The notes: generated by a model not told the origin, from the letters alone. Positions 22,460 through 29,720 are shown, numbered from the stretch's first letter. The stretch: DNA of 30,030 bases from PWHG01 sp964406935 (GCA_964406935.1 CAYOTM010000010.1:1-30030); one strand, 5' to 3'. A program made the numbers and translations.

Positions 22460-22903
22460 ATGTTAAAAACCTCAGAGGAATTTCTTAAAGAGATTAACGA
22501 AAACGATCTCTTCGTTTTAATCAAAAAAACCTTTTTTAAGGGGGAATTTATTATCTGCCCAGTAGATGACGAAGTGGCTAGCGACGAAGTCTGCCTGGGA
22601 ACCTTAAATGATTTAGAAAAAGCAATTTTTTTAGCTGCTCTTTCTATTCCTGAGAAACATCTCAAATATCACACGGCCGTAGGTGATCGTTTTAATCATC
22701 ACTTGTGTTTTTTGAGCCGGATTCAAGAAGAAACTTTGCTTAATCTATTATGGGCTACCATTTATGCTCGCCTGCAAGACAAGGCTTTGAAATTCTCTTC
22801 ATTAGGGGTAAGAAAAAATTGGCAAATCGTAGGATTTTGCGATGACAATCCTGGTTTTTTTGAAGATGAAGTGCCATTTTCTTTTGGCACTCATTTGTCT
22901 TAG
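22460..22903 (+). CDS. Orphan 147-residue soluble protein
   Basis: Not recognised. Soluble, acidic, helical first half (SEEFLKEINENDLFVLIKKT) with a central DEVCLGTLNDLEKAIFLAAL and several His (HHLCFLSRIQEE). The last third looks like a small beta segment (NWQIVGFCDDNPGFFEDEVP). No signal peptide or membrane helix. It is a monocistronic unit with its own promoter and terminator. Start at ATG 22460 lies at the expected distance from the promoter; no clear SD. Confidence 0.65.
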   Translation: MLKTSEEFLKEINENDLFVLIKKTFFKGEFIICPVDDEVASDEVCLGTLNDLEKAIFLAALSIPEKHLKYHTAVGDRFNHHLCFLSRIQEETLLNLLWATIYARLQDKALKFSSLGVRKNWQIVGFCDDNPGFFEDEVPFSFGTHLS

Positions 22904-22919
22904 TTCTTTTTTATTAATT

Positions 22920-22950
22920 AGCGTCCGTAAAATTAACGGGCGCTTTTTTT
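22920..22950 (+). terminator. Intrinsic terminator of the 147-residue orphan gene
   Basis: Stem AGCGTCCGT/ACGGGCGCT with one G-U pair (22920-22928 with 22936-22944), 7-base loop, T tract to 22950. Confidence 0.85.
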
Positions 22951-22990
22951 ATGGGGATAAATCATGGGGATAAATTATTTTATGGTTAAT

Positions 22991-23018
22991 TTGCCTTTTT
23001 CCTTGATTATGATAAAAT
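22991..23018 (+). promoter_or_regulatory. Promoter for the sigma-factor gene
   Basis: TTGCCT (22991-22996), 16-base spacer ending in TGA, TAAAAT (23013-23018). It implies a leader of about 100 bases that contains AGGAGG (23041-23046) far from the start codon and a small AGGGAA/TTCCCT stem at 23048-23063. Confidence 0.65.
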
Positions 23019-23123
23019 ATTAACAATTAAATAGTTTAGTAGGAGGCAGGGAATTATTTCCCTTATTTTGTTATCAGGAAAAATTAATTTTAAATTAACT
23101 TTTAAGACATTTGACGCTTATTT

Positions 23124-23714
23124 ATGGCGGCTAATTTATTACAAAAATTTAGAGATAAAAAAATCCTCGGTCGTTTACGGAAAAAGGATTCCGAGGCCTT
23201 TATTCAGCTTTATGATGAATACGCTGGCGATCTTTATCGTTTTATTTATTTTAAAGTGGGTAAGGCTGAGGAAGCTCAAGACTTGACTTCCATGGTTTTT
23301 TTAAAGGCTTGGAATCACTTGCAAACTAATTCTTTAAGCGACAGCAAAACTTTGCGGGCTTTGATTTATAAAATTGCTCGTAATGCGATTATTGATCATT
23401 ATCGCGAAGGTCGTGATAAGATTTCTTCGCTGGATGATGAGGATCGACCAATTGAAATTATTGATGAGGATCAGGACTTAACAGCTCAAATCGATACTAA
23501 TTTGCAGCTGGAAAAATTGAGTGGTTGGTTATTGGAATTGAAAGAGGAGTATCGGGAAGTGATTGTTTTGAAATTTGTGAATGATTTGGAACTAGAAGAA
23601 ATTGCGGCGGTCACTGGCAAGAGCCGGGGAAATATTCGGGTAATTTTGCACCGGGCGCTAGAAGCCTTAAAATCAATTGCTAAGGCGGACGAACAAAAGA
23701 CAGATACAAAATAA
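23124..23714 (+). CDS. ECF-like sigma-70 family RNA polymerase sigma factor
   Basis: A 196-residue sigma factor with only regions 2 and 4. Region 2: DSEAFIQLYDEYAGDLYRFI, KAEEAQDLTSMVFLKAWNHL and RALIYKIARNAIIDHYRE. An acidic linker follows (DDEDRPIEIIDEDQD), then region 4: LKEEYREVIVLKFVNDLELE, EIAAVTGKSRGNIRVILHRA. This is the group IV (extracytoplasmic function) layout. It probably directs transcription from the ECF-type promoter 0.9 kb downstream. Its expected membrane-bound partner (24660-25583) is separated from it by a toxin-antitoxin pair. Start at ATG 23124 (MAANLLQKF); no SD nearby. Confidence 0.9.
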   Translation: MAANLLQKFRDKKILGRLRKKDSEAFIQLYDEYAGDLYRFIYFKVGKAEEAQDLTSMVFLKAWNHLQTNSLSDSKTLRALIYKIARNAIIDHYREGRDKISSLDDEDRPIEIIDEDQDLTAQIDTNLQLEKLSGWLLELKEEYREVIVLKFVNDLELEEIAAVTGKSRGNIRVILHRALEALKSIAKADEQKTDTK

Positions 23715-23735
23715 CTATTTTTGATAATTATTAAG

Positions 23736-23762
23736 AAGACGGCTAAAACAGCCGTCTTTTTT
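23736..23762 (+). terminator. Intrinsic terminator of the sigma-factor gene
   Basis: Stem AAGACGGCT/AGCCGTCTT (23736-23744 with 23750-23758), loop AAAAC, T tract. The sigma gene is thus transcriptionally separate from what follows. Confidence 0.85.
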
Positions 23763-23827
23763 GGTTGTTTAACAATTTTTTTAGGTTTTTTTAAGCCAGG
23801 ATTTTTATAATAGAATTATTAGTTTAT

Positions 23828-23856
23828 TTGACTACATATCTTATATGATATATAAT
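23828..23856 (+). promoter_or_regulatory. Promoter of the toxin-antitoxin pair, with overlapping palindrome
   Basis: TTGACT (23828-23833), 17-base spacer, perfect TATAAT (23851-23856). A palindrome TTATAT-GAT-ATATAA (23841-23855) overlaps the -10 box and could be the antitoxin's operator. The transcript would start near 23863, only a few bases before ATG 23869. Confidence 0.75.
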
Positions 23857-23868
23857 AATAATTATCAA

Positions 23869-24201
23869 ATGAGATTTTATAAAGATCCTAAAAGCGGACA
23901 AGAACCAGTATTGGGATATTTACAAAGGATTGATTTAAAATCTAGGCAAAAAATTAATAAATATTTGGAATTTTTATTGTTACATAAAGGTTATTTAGAT
24001 GAACCCTATAGTCGACACTTAGTTGGTGGATTACGAGAATTAAGAGTTGATTTTTATCATCACCACCATCGAATAATTTATTTTACTTATATTAATCGAG
24101 AAATTATTTTATTACATGCTTTTTTAAAAAAAAGAGCTAAAACTCCGAGTAAAGATAAAATAATTGCTTGGCAACGTTATTTAGAAGTTATTAACAATTA
24201 A
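23869..24201 (+). CDS. RelE/HigB-type toxin (Gp49-like)
   Basis: A ~110-residue toxin of the HigB/RelE superfamily (phage Gp49-like), typically an mRNA interferase acting on ribosome-bound mRNA. Key features: N-terminal RFYKDPKSGQEPVLGYLQ, then LRELRVDFYHHHHRIIYFTY with the catalytic-type basic residues, and LLHAFLKKRAKTPSKDK (the conserved H-x-F-x-K-K motif). An in-frame ATG at 23845 would add eight residues, but it lies inside the spacer of the TTGACT-N17-TATAAT promoter, so ATG 23869 is the likely start. Five of ten arginines use AGA/AGG, a hint of separate origin. The antitoxin follows 5 bases later. Confidence 0.8.
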   Translation: MRFYKDPKSGQEPVLGYLQRIDLKSRQKINKYLEFLLLHKGYLDEPYSRHLVGGLRELRVDFYHHHHRIIYFTYINREIILLHAFLKKRAKTPSKDKIIAWQRYLEVINN

Positions 24202-24206
24202 TTATT

Positions 24207-24509
24207 ATGAAAAATACTAAAAAAAATAAATATTTGGGCCGCGATTTTCAGGATTATTTGCAAACAGAATTGCGCCATCCTCGGTCTAAAGCTTGGTTTG
24301 ATGAGTATGGTCGACAACTGGAAATTGCTTATCAGATTATGAAATTGAGAAAACGACGAGCGATTAGTCAAATGGCTTTAGCGAAAAAAATTGGAACTAG
24401 TCAGAGTAATATTGCTCGCATGGAAGGTGGTCGTCAAAATTTTACGATTAGTTTATTGGATAAAGTAGCCAAGGCTTTAGAGGTTGATTTGATGGTTAAG
24501 TTGGGGTAA
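24207..24509 (+). CDS. HigA-type antitoxin, XRE-family helix-turn-helix
   Basis: A 100-residue partner of the preceding toxin. The C-terminal half is a Cro/CI-type helix-turn-helix: ISQMALAKKIGTSQSNIARM (recognition helix included), then EGGRQNFTISLLDKVAKALE. The N-terminal half (NKYLGRDFQDYLQTELRH) is helical and probably wraps the toxin. Antitoxins of this type neutralise the toxin and repress their operon. The order toxin-antitoxin is that of HigBA. Spacing from the toxin stop is 5 bases. No SD; the ATG follows AATTATT, as in many genes here. Confidence 0.85.
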   Translation: MKNTKKNKYLGRDFQDYLQTELRHPRSKAWFDEYGRQLEIAYQIMKLRKRRAISQMALAKKIGTSQSNIARMEGGRQNFTISLLDKVAKALEVDLMVKLG

Positions 24510-24539
24510 TTATCTCTTGACAAAAACTGATAAATCTTA

Positions 24540-24571
24540 AAGATAAGTCTAGAATATTCTAGACTTATCTT
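24540..24571. promoter_or_regulatory. 32-base perfect palindrome; operator 4 or weak terminator
   Basis: A perfect 32-base palindrome (arms of 16). Its core TAAGTCTA-N8-TAGACTTA is identical in sequence and spacing to operators 1 and 2 at 22007 and 22069. A consensus TTGACA at 24517-24522 lies 17 bases upstream, so the palindrome would cover the -10 region of a promoter there. As RNA it would form a 14-bp hairpin behind the antitoxin gene, but the following sequence (TGTTTATA) is a poor T tract, unlike the other terminators in this window. Confidence 0.6.
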
Positions 24572-24622
24572 GTTTATATCTGCAAAAAGCCAATAAAGAC
24601 GGGGCTTTTCGCAGCTAGCAAC

Positions 24623-24650
24623 TGTAACGTTTGGGTGCTTTTTTCGTATA
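24623..24650 (+). promoter_or_regulatory. ECF-type promoter for the DUF5667-like gene
   Basis: TGTAAC (24623-24628), exactly 16 bases, CGTATA (24645-24650). This matches the -35 (TGAAAC-like) and -10 (CGTA) pattern of ECF sigma promoters such as those of SigW in Bacillus, not the TTGACA/TATAAT type elsewhere in the window. The ATG at 24660 lies only 9 bases beyond, so the mRNA would be leaderless or nearly so. Confidence 0.65.
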
Positions 24651-24659
24651 CTAAGGCGT

Positions 24660-25583
24660 ATGACTGACAAGCAATTAATTCGACAATTACATCAATTGAA
24701 AACGATTAAAGCTGACAGTGCCTGGAAAGCTAATTGCCGGGAAGTTTTGCGTTCCCAAATTAGTCATTCCAGTAATTCAAGTTTATCCGCTTGGGATAAC
24801 TTCCTCATCAATCTTCGCTCTGTTTCTAGTTTGGCCTATCGCCCGGTGGCGGTAATCGCTGGCTTCCTCTTTTTATTAATTGGCACCAGTGTTTTTGGTC
24901 ATCAACTTTTTAAAACTAGCACCCCGAATGATTCTTTATATATTGCTCGAGTAGTTTCGGAAAAAGCAAAATTAAGTACGGTTATTGATAGTGCTTCCCG
25001 AGAACGCTTAGCGGCTTTATTCGCCTTAGCTCACGCGGAAGAAATTAGCGCGATTTTAGCTGACCCTAATTTTGATTGGGATAAAAATGCTAGTCGAGTG
25101 GTTAAACTTAATGATGATTTTCAAAAAGAAATTACGATTGCTAAAAATCGCGTGACTTCTTTAAACGAACGAACTAATCCTAGTCAGCCAACTATTTCTG
25201 AAGAAACTTCTTCTATCAGCCCCTCTGAAGAAGAAGCTCTTTTGGTGATTGCTGACAATAATAAGGATGATAATGGTGTCCAAGTTAGTGCCACTGATGA
25301 GCCAGTGAGTAATGACTCGCCAGTAACGGCTACTACTACTGAAATGTCCTCCCCTGATGAGACGGCTACTTCTACCGAGCTAGACTTAGAAGGAGAAGTT
25401 GTTGGCCTGACTGCTGAGGAAGAAATTATTGCTTTAGCCGAGCAAGTGGTTGATCAGCCGACCGCTACTAACTTATTAGATGAAATTCAAGCTTTATTTG
25501 ACCAGGCGAAATTAACTGGCGACAAGGAGTTAATGAATGATTTGCAGAAAAAACTTCAAGAAACTAAAGAACTCCTTCAATAA
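24660..25583 (+). CDS. DUF5667-like single-pass membrane protein, probable anti-sigma factor
   Basis: A 307-residue protein with a short cytoplasmic N-terminus (residues 1-60, TDKQLIRQLHQLKTIKADSA), one membrane helix (RPVAVIAGFLFLLIGTSVFG, 61-80), and an extracytoplasmic helical domain resembling DUF5667 (NDSLYIARVVSEKAKLSTVI, then RERLAALFALAHAEEISAIL). Next comes an S/T/E/D-rich low-complexity linker (~175-245) and a C-terminal helical pair (LLDEIQALFDQAKLTGDKEL). The topology fits an anti-sigma or signal-sensing partner of the ECF-like sigma factor upstream. The ECF-type promoter at 24623-24650 suggests autoregulation. It immediately precedes the structured region and S-layer-like gene. 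I recognise the domain only loosely. Confidence 0.7.
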   Translation: MTDKQLIRQLHQLKTIKADSAWKANCREVLRSQISHSSNSSLSAWDNFLINLRSVSSLAYRPVAVIAGFLFLLIGTSVFGHQLFKTSTPNDSLYIARVVSEKAKLSTVIDSASRERLAALFALAHAEEISAILADPNFDWDKNASRVVKLNDDFQKEITIAKNRVTSLNERTNPSQPTISEETSSISPSEEEALLVIADNNKDDNGVQVSATDEPVSNDSPVTATTTEMSSPDETATSTELDLEGEVVGLTAEEEIIALAEQVVDQPTATNLLDEIQALFDQAKLTGDKELMNDLQKKLQETKELLQ

Positions 25584-26196
25584 ATTTTATTTTCTTTGAC
25601 CAGCGCCTTTACCCCTGCTTAGCGCTTATGTATTAGTTTGTCTCCGACCAGCGATGCCCTTACAGAAGATTCTGTTTACTCATTTCTTTTGTTCTGGATT
25701 ACTCAATCGGAGATAAATTAATACATCCGCGTTAATAAACTCAGCTTGTCTGGGTTTAGTGGATGAGCGGACCGCTCAAGGTCGACTGTCTCACGACAGG
25801 GAACGCTCTTACAAAACAAAAATTATTTTCTTGATTTGAAAATAAGAAGGAAGAAGACAGACTTATTTAGTTTTTGCTAGATGGCTTAACGGTAACTGAT
25901 TGCTCTTTGATATATCGGTTAAGCTTTTCTCCAGCTAGCGGCCCACTTGGTCCGAGCTGGCAGAAACTATTTAAAAGTTTTTTGACAGTTCGTCTTAGTG
26001 CCGGTTGGCGGCAGTTGGCGAAGCGGGATTCCGATCGATTTATTAAACGCGGTTAATTACTGGTCAAACTTTCTAGCCTGAACTGATAAGACTGATAGAC
26101 TCTTTCTAAAATCAAGCAAGAAAACAAGTAAACATTCGCTTGTCTGGCTTCCGACGATTTCGTCGCGACCAGGACAAGGGAAATTAATTAATTATT
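25584..26196 (+). ncRNA. Structured, GC-richer intergenic region: candidate long 5' leader or ncRNA of the S-layer-like gene
   Basis: 613 bases without a convincing gene and locally GC-rich (25741-25800 has 34 G/C of 60). The main element is a 20-bp long-range stem, 25628-25647 with 25707-25726, complete except for two G-U pairs that form only in plus-strand RNA. Local stems: ACAGA/TCTGT (25662-25675), TGAGCG/CGCTCA (25764-25778), CTGTC/GACAG (25786-25799), TTATTTTC/GAAAATAA (25823-25845), GCTTAAC/GTTAAGC (25884-25924), CCAGCT/AGCTGG (25931-25960). A two-tier hairpin at 26139-26178 (CTTGTC/GACAAG with inner CGACG/CGTCG) ends 18 bases before the ATG. GACCAGCG occurs twice (25597, 25646). I found no convincing promoter or terminator. 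Confidence 0.5.
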
Positions 26197-29100
26197 ATGA
26201 GTAAATTTAGAAAATTCTTAACCGCTGGTCTGATGGTAATGGTAGTTGTCGCAATGAGTGGTTTAGTTGGTATTAACAAAGTATCAGCTGCTGCTCAAGC
26301 CGGTGACTTAATCAAAATGGATGGTCTTTCATCTGTTTATTACCTCGGATCTGACGGTAAGAGATATGTTTTCCCTAATGAATCTGTCTATTTCTCATGG
26401 TACGCTGACTTTAGTGGTGTAGTGACTATTTCCGCAACGGAATTACAAAGCTACCCATTAGGTTCTAACGTAACCATTAGACCGGGCACTAAATTAGTGA
26501 AAATTACAACTGACCCTAAAGTATATGCAGTCACCCCTGGTGGCGTTTTACATTGGGTCCAATCCGAAGCTGATGCGATCGCTCTTTGGGGCGCTGGCTG
26601 GGCTTCACATGTAGTTGATGTTCCTGATTCTTTCTTCACCAACTACACCATCGGCACTCCTTTACCAACTGGTACTTATCCAGCTGGCACTTTATTAAAG
26701 AATGCTGGTGAGGCTGCTATTTACTACTGGGATGGTAGTGAATTTAGACAATTCGCTTCCGAAGCTGCTTTCTCAGCTAATCGTTTCAGCTTCAGTAATG
26801 TAGTAACTAAGACTGGTATGACTTTTTCTCCAATGGGAGCAAACATTACTGGTCATGAAAATCAATTCAATATCTATGGTACTACTGCTGGTATTCAACC
26901 AGGACAGGGAACTGGATTAAGTGTTGCTTTGAATTCAATGACTCCGGTTGCTCAATCAATTCCACAGCAAGTTTCTCGTGTTCCTTTTACTAAGGTAAAT
27001 TTCACTGCTGCTAATGATGGACCAGTTCATCTAGAATCAGTTACTGTTCGCCGAACTGGTTTAACTAGTGGAACTGAAAATATTAGAGTTTGGGTTGAAC
27101 ATAACGGGAAAGTGGTTGCCACTAAAAGAAATTTAAATAATGATGAAGCGATTTTAACTTTTTCCCCAGCTTTACATCTTACTGCCGGTCAAACTGTCAC
27201 TCTAGATATTTTAGCTGAATTTGTCGGTGGCAATGTTACTGGAAATATGGCTTTAGGTATCGCTGGCGCTGCTCATGTAGTGGCTGGTGGAGCTGTTATT
27301 TCTGGTTCCTTCCCAATCACTGGAAATTTAATGAATATGGTTGAATACACAGTTGCAGAGGTAGATTTTGTTGGAGCTAATGATCCAATTACTGTTGAAG
27401 TTGGCGATGAAAATGTGATGTTAGGTGAATTTGACATTGATAGTGATTCAAACAGAGATTTAGTGTTCCAATCAATCACTGTTAGAAACAGTGGACTTGA
27501 AGAATTATCAAAGGTTTTAATGAATGTCAGATTAGAAAATAATGGTGAAATTGTATCTGATCACGCTACTTTCAGTGGTCGCTATGCTACCTTCAATTTA
27601 AAGAATGGTGGCCTAACTATTTTACGAGATGATTTTTCTCAATCTTTTCAAATAGTTGGCGATGTTATTGCTAAAGACGTTAATGATGCAAATAGCCTTG
27701 ATTTAGCAGTTCAAAGACCTAGTGATGTTTCTATTTATGAGAAAAATACTGGCTTTGGTGTAACTTATTCTAGCTCAACTGGAGACACTCCACCAACTGT
27801 TTGGAGTATTTCTCAAGTAGAAATTATGGCTGGAAAAATTACGGTTGCTAAAAAAGCTACCTCACCCTCTGCTGATACTTTAAATAAAGGAGCTCGCAAC
27901 GTTGTTGTTTTATTAGCCAATATTAAGGCTGATGAAGCAGTCAAAGCTGAGGGCTTAACTATTAATTTTGATGGTAGCGAAGAAAATGCAGATAGCTTTG
28001 AGAATGTTAAAGTTTATTTAAATAATCTTTTATTAGGTACTTTTAATCTTGATGACGATGATGTTGTTGATAGTACTTATTTAATTGATTCTTATATTGA
28101 CTTAAAGAAGGGCGACAATGAAGTTAAAGTAACTGTTGATGTGAAGAATGATGCTACTTCTGGACATTCTTTTAATGCTATTTTAGATTCTGACACAATA
28201 AAATTTTTAGATTTTCCAGAATATGTTTTAAGTGGTATTAGAGTGGATGCTGGTGAAATTACTGGATTAGCCACTGGTTCAATTTTTGAAGTTGAAGGTG
28301 CTGACTTAACTTTTGTTAGAACTGATGGTTATTCTAATACAAGAACAACTGTCCAGGGAGTAACTGATTATTCTTTAGGTAAATTTACTGTTAAAGCCTT
28401 AAATGATGTTGTTAAAATTAATAGTATTGCATTAGCTACAACAACAAACCATACTATAGCTAATAATCATGTAACTGGTTTAAAATTATTTATTGACGGC
28501 GTACAAATTGGCTCAACAGTAAATTTAAGCAGTTCTGGCACGGCTAATTTTTCATCTTTAAATTATGATTTAGCTAAAGACGCAGTTAAAGTCATTGAAC
28601 TTAAAGGAAATATTAGTTCCATTGCTGCCGCTGATGAGCCTGTAGTATTAGAGTTATCAGCTAGTATTACAGCTAGAGATGGTCAAAATAAATTACTTGA
28701 TCCTATGCCAACTTCAGTATCAACAGCTCAATTAAATGTTGTTGAAAATGGATCTTTAGTTGTTGAAGCTTTAACTGAACCAGCTGATATGTATCTAGCT
28801 TCTAAGGCTAGCGTTGAACAAGTTGTTGGTCGCTTTGAATTTACAGCGACAAATGATTCTGCCAATATCACAGAAATCGTTTTAGAAAATATGCATGACA
28901 ATGAAGGCGGTTATATTGATCCTAGAATTAATTCTTTAAAGTTGTACGACGGCTCAACACTAGTTGCTCAATCATTTATGATTGAGGATGTGGCTGAATT
29001 TAAAAATCTTGCTAATAAATTTGTTGTGCCTACTGGTTCAAGTAATAGCAAAGTTTTAACAGTTCACGCTGTATTGAATAACATTGAGGATTCTGATGCA

Positions 29101-29676
29101 ACTGCATCAGGATTGGGCTTACAATTAAAAGTTACAGGCATTAAATTTAGAACATCATCTGGTCAAACCATCACTTCTCCTGATGAAGATATAGATCTTA
29201 ATAATGCTGTAGCTAGTATCTTTACTATTGTAAAATCTGTTCCAACTGTTGCTAGACAAGCTATAAGCAGTTATGCTTTTGGTGGAACAAATACCTTGAA
29301 ACAGGTTGGTAGATTTACTGTTACCGCTGACGCTAATGGAAGAATTAATATCCCAGTAGTAATTTTAGATTTATCAGGTGTTGATATTAGTGAGGTTAGT
29401 AATGCAGTATTAAGAGAAGGTACAACTGTAGTAGCAGAAAACACCGCAGCACTTGGAGAAGAAGGAGTTTCATTTAGCCCAACCAACTTATTTGTTTCTG
29501 CTGGACAAACTAAAACATTCGATGTTTTATTGAGTTTTAACGCATCAACAACTGATGCTGCATTATCCGNNNNNNNNNNTGAATTAAGAAAAGAATGCGT
29601 GATTGCAATGCAAGAAAATAATGGAGAAAATTTAGTTGGTTTAGATCTTCCAATTTCCTGGGATCTTTCCAGATAA
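26197..29676 (+). CDS. S-layer-like secreted surface protein with six ~150-residue repeats (interrupted by an assembly gap)
   Basis: A ~1159-residue exported protein, likely the main surface-layer protein. Residues 1-31 are a signal peptide (FLTAGLMVMVVVAMSGLVG, cleavage near KVSA). Residues ~35-220 contain DGKRYVFPNESVYFSWYADF and KLVKITTDPKVYAV, which I recognise from CPR S-layer candidates. From ~264 there are about six beta-sandwich repeats, with equivalent strands at residues 264, 409, 569, 727, 877 and 1037. Examples are LGKFTVKALNDVVKINSIAL, VGRFEFTATNDSANITEIVL and VGRFTVTADANGRINIPVVI. Ten N at 29570-29579 interrupt the frame. The end ELRKECV...LPISWDLSR stays in frame only if the gap is really ten bases, so the true length is uncertain. 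No SD; start ATG 26197. Confidence 0.8.
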   Translation: MSKFRKFLTAGLMVMVVVAMSGLVGINKVSAAAQAGDLIKMDGLSSVYYLGSDGKRYVFPNESVYFSWYADFSGVVTISATELQSYPLGSNVTIRPGTKLVKITTDPKVYAVTPGGVLHWVQSEADAIALWGAGWASHVVDVPDSFFTNYTIGTPLPTGTYPAGTLLKNAGEAAIYYWDGSEFRQFASEAAFSANRFSFSNVVTKTGMTFSPMGANITGHENQFNIYGTTAGIQPGQGTGLSVALNSMTPVAQSIPQQVSRVPFTKVNFTAANDGPVHLESVTVRRTGLTSGTENIRVWVEHNGKVVATKRNLNNDEAILTFSPALHLTAGQTVTLDILAEFVGGNVTGNMALGIAGAAHVVAGGAVISGSFPITGNLMNMVEYTVAEVDFVGANDPITVEVGDENVMLGEFDIDSDSNRDLVFQSITVRNSGLEELSKVLMNVRLENNGEIVSDHATFSGRYATFNLKNGGLTILRDDFSQSFQIVGDVIAKDVNDANSLDLAVQRPSDVSIYEKNTGFGVTYSSSTGDTPPTVWSISQVEIMAGKITVAKKATSPSADTLNKGARNVVVLLANIKADEAVKAEGLTINFDGSEENADSFENVKVYLNNLLLGTFNLDDDDVVDSTYLIDSYIDLKKGDNEVKVTVDVKNDATSGHSFNAILDSDTIKFLDFPEYVLSGIRVDAGEITGLATGSIFEVEGADLTFVRTDGYSNTRTTVQGVTDYSLGKFTVKALNDVVKINSIALATTTNHTIANNHVTGLKLFIDGVQIGSTVNLSSSGTANFSSLNYDLAKDAVKVIELKGNISSIAAADEPVVLELSASITARDGQNKLLDPMPTSVSTAQLNVVENGSLVVEALTEPADMYLASKASVEQVVGRFEFTATNDSANITEIVLENMHDNEGGYIDPRINSLKLYDGSTLVAQSFMIEDVAEFKNLANKFVVPTGSSNSKVLTVHAVLNNIEDSDATASGLGLQLKVTGIKFRTSSGQTITSPDEDIDLNNAVASIFTIVKSVPTVARQAISSYAFGGTNTLKQVGRFTVTADANGRINIPVVILDLSGVDISEVSNAVLREGTTVVAENTAALGEEGVSFSPTNLFVSAGQTKTFDVLLSFNASTTDAALSXXXXELRKECVIAMQENNGENLVGLDLPISWDLSR
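29570..29579. other. Assembly gap (ten N)
   Basis: Ten undetermined bases inside the S-layer-like gene. Ten is a common placeholder length, so repeats may be missing here, which is plausible given the repetitive gene. Confidence 0.95.
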
Positions 29677-29720
29677 TATTTATCCAAAGTCTTCCCGATT
29701 TCCTTTAATTAATCGGAAAA

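Noticed and set aside
23068..23286. A 72-residue frame overlapping the sigma-factor start, downstream of AGGAGG at 23041
   Set aside because: It starts at TTG, 21 bases from the SD-like motif, and overlaps the convincing sigma gene in another frame.
24540..24571. Plain intrinsic terminator for the toxin-antitoxin genes
   Set aside because: Not excluded, but the T tract is poor compared with other terminators here and the core matches the operators exactly, so I list it mainly as an operator.
25781..25799. A 14-base resemblance (GACTGTCTCACGAC) to a conserved 23S rRNA segment
   Set aside because: The flanking sequence does not match rRNA and the segment is explained by a local CTGTC/GACAG hairpin.
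25874..26056. A 60-codon frame starting at TTG inside the structured region
   Set aside because: TTG start, no SD, no promoter and no recognisable motif; it overlaps two RNA-like stems, so I treat it as chance.
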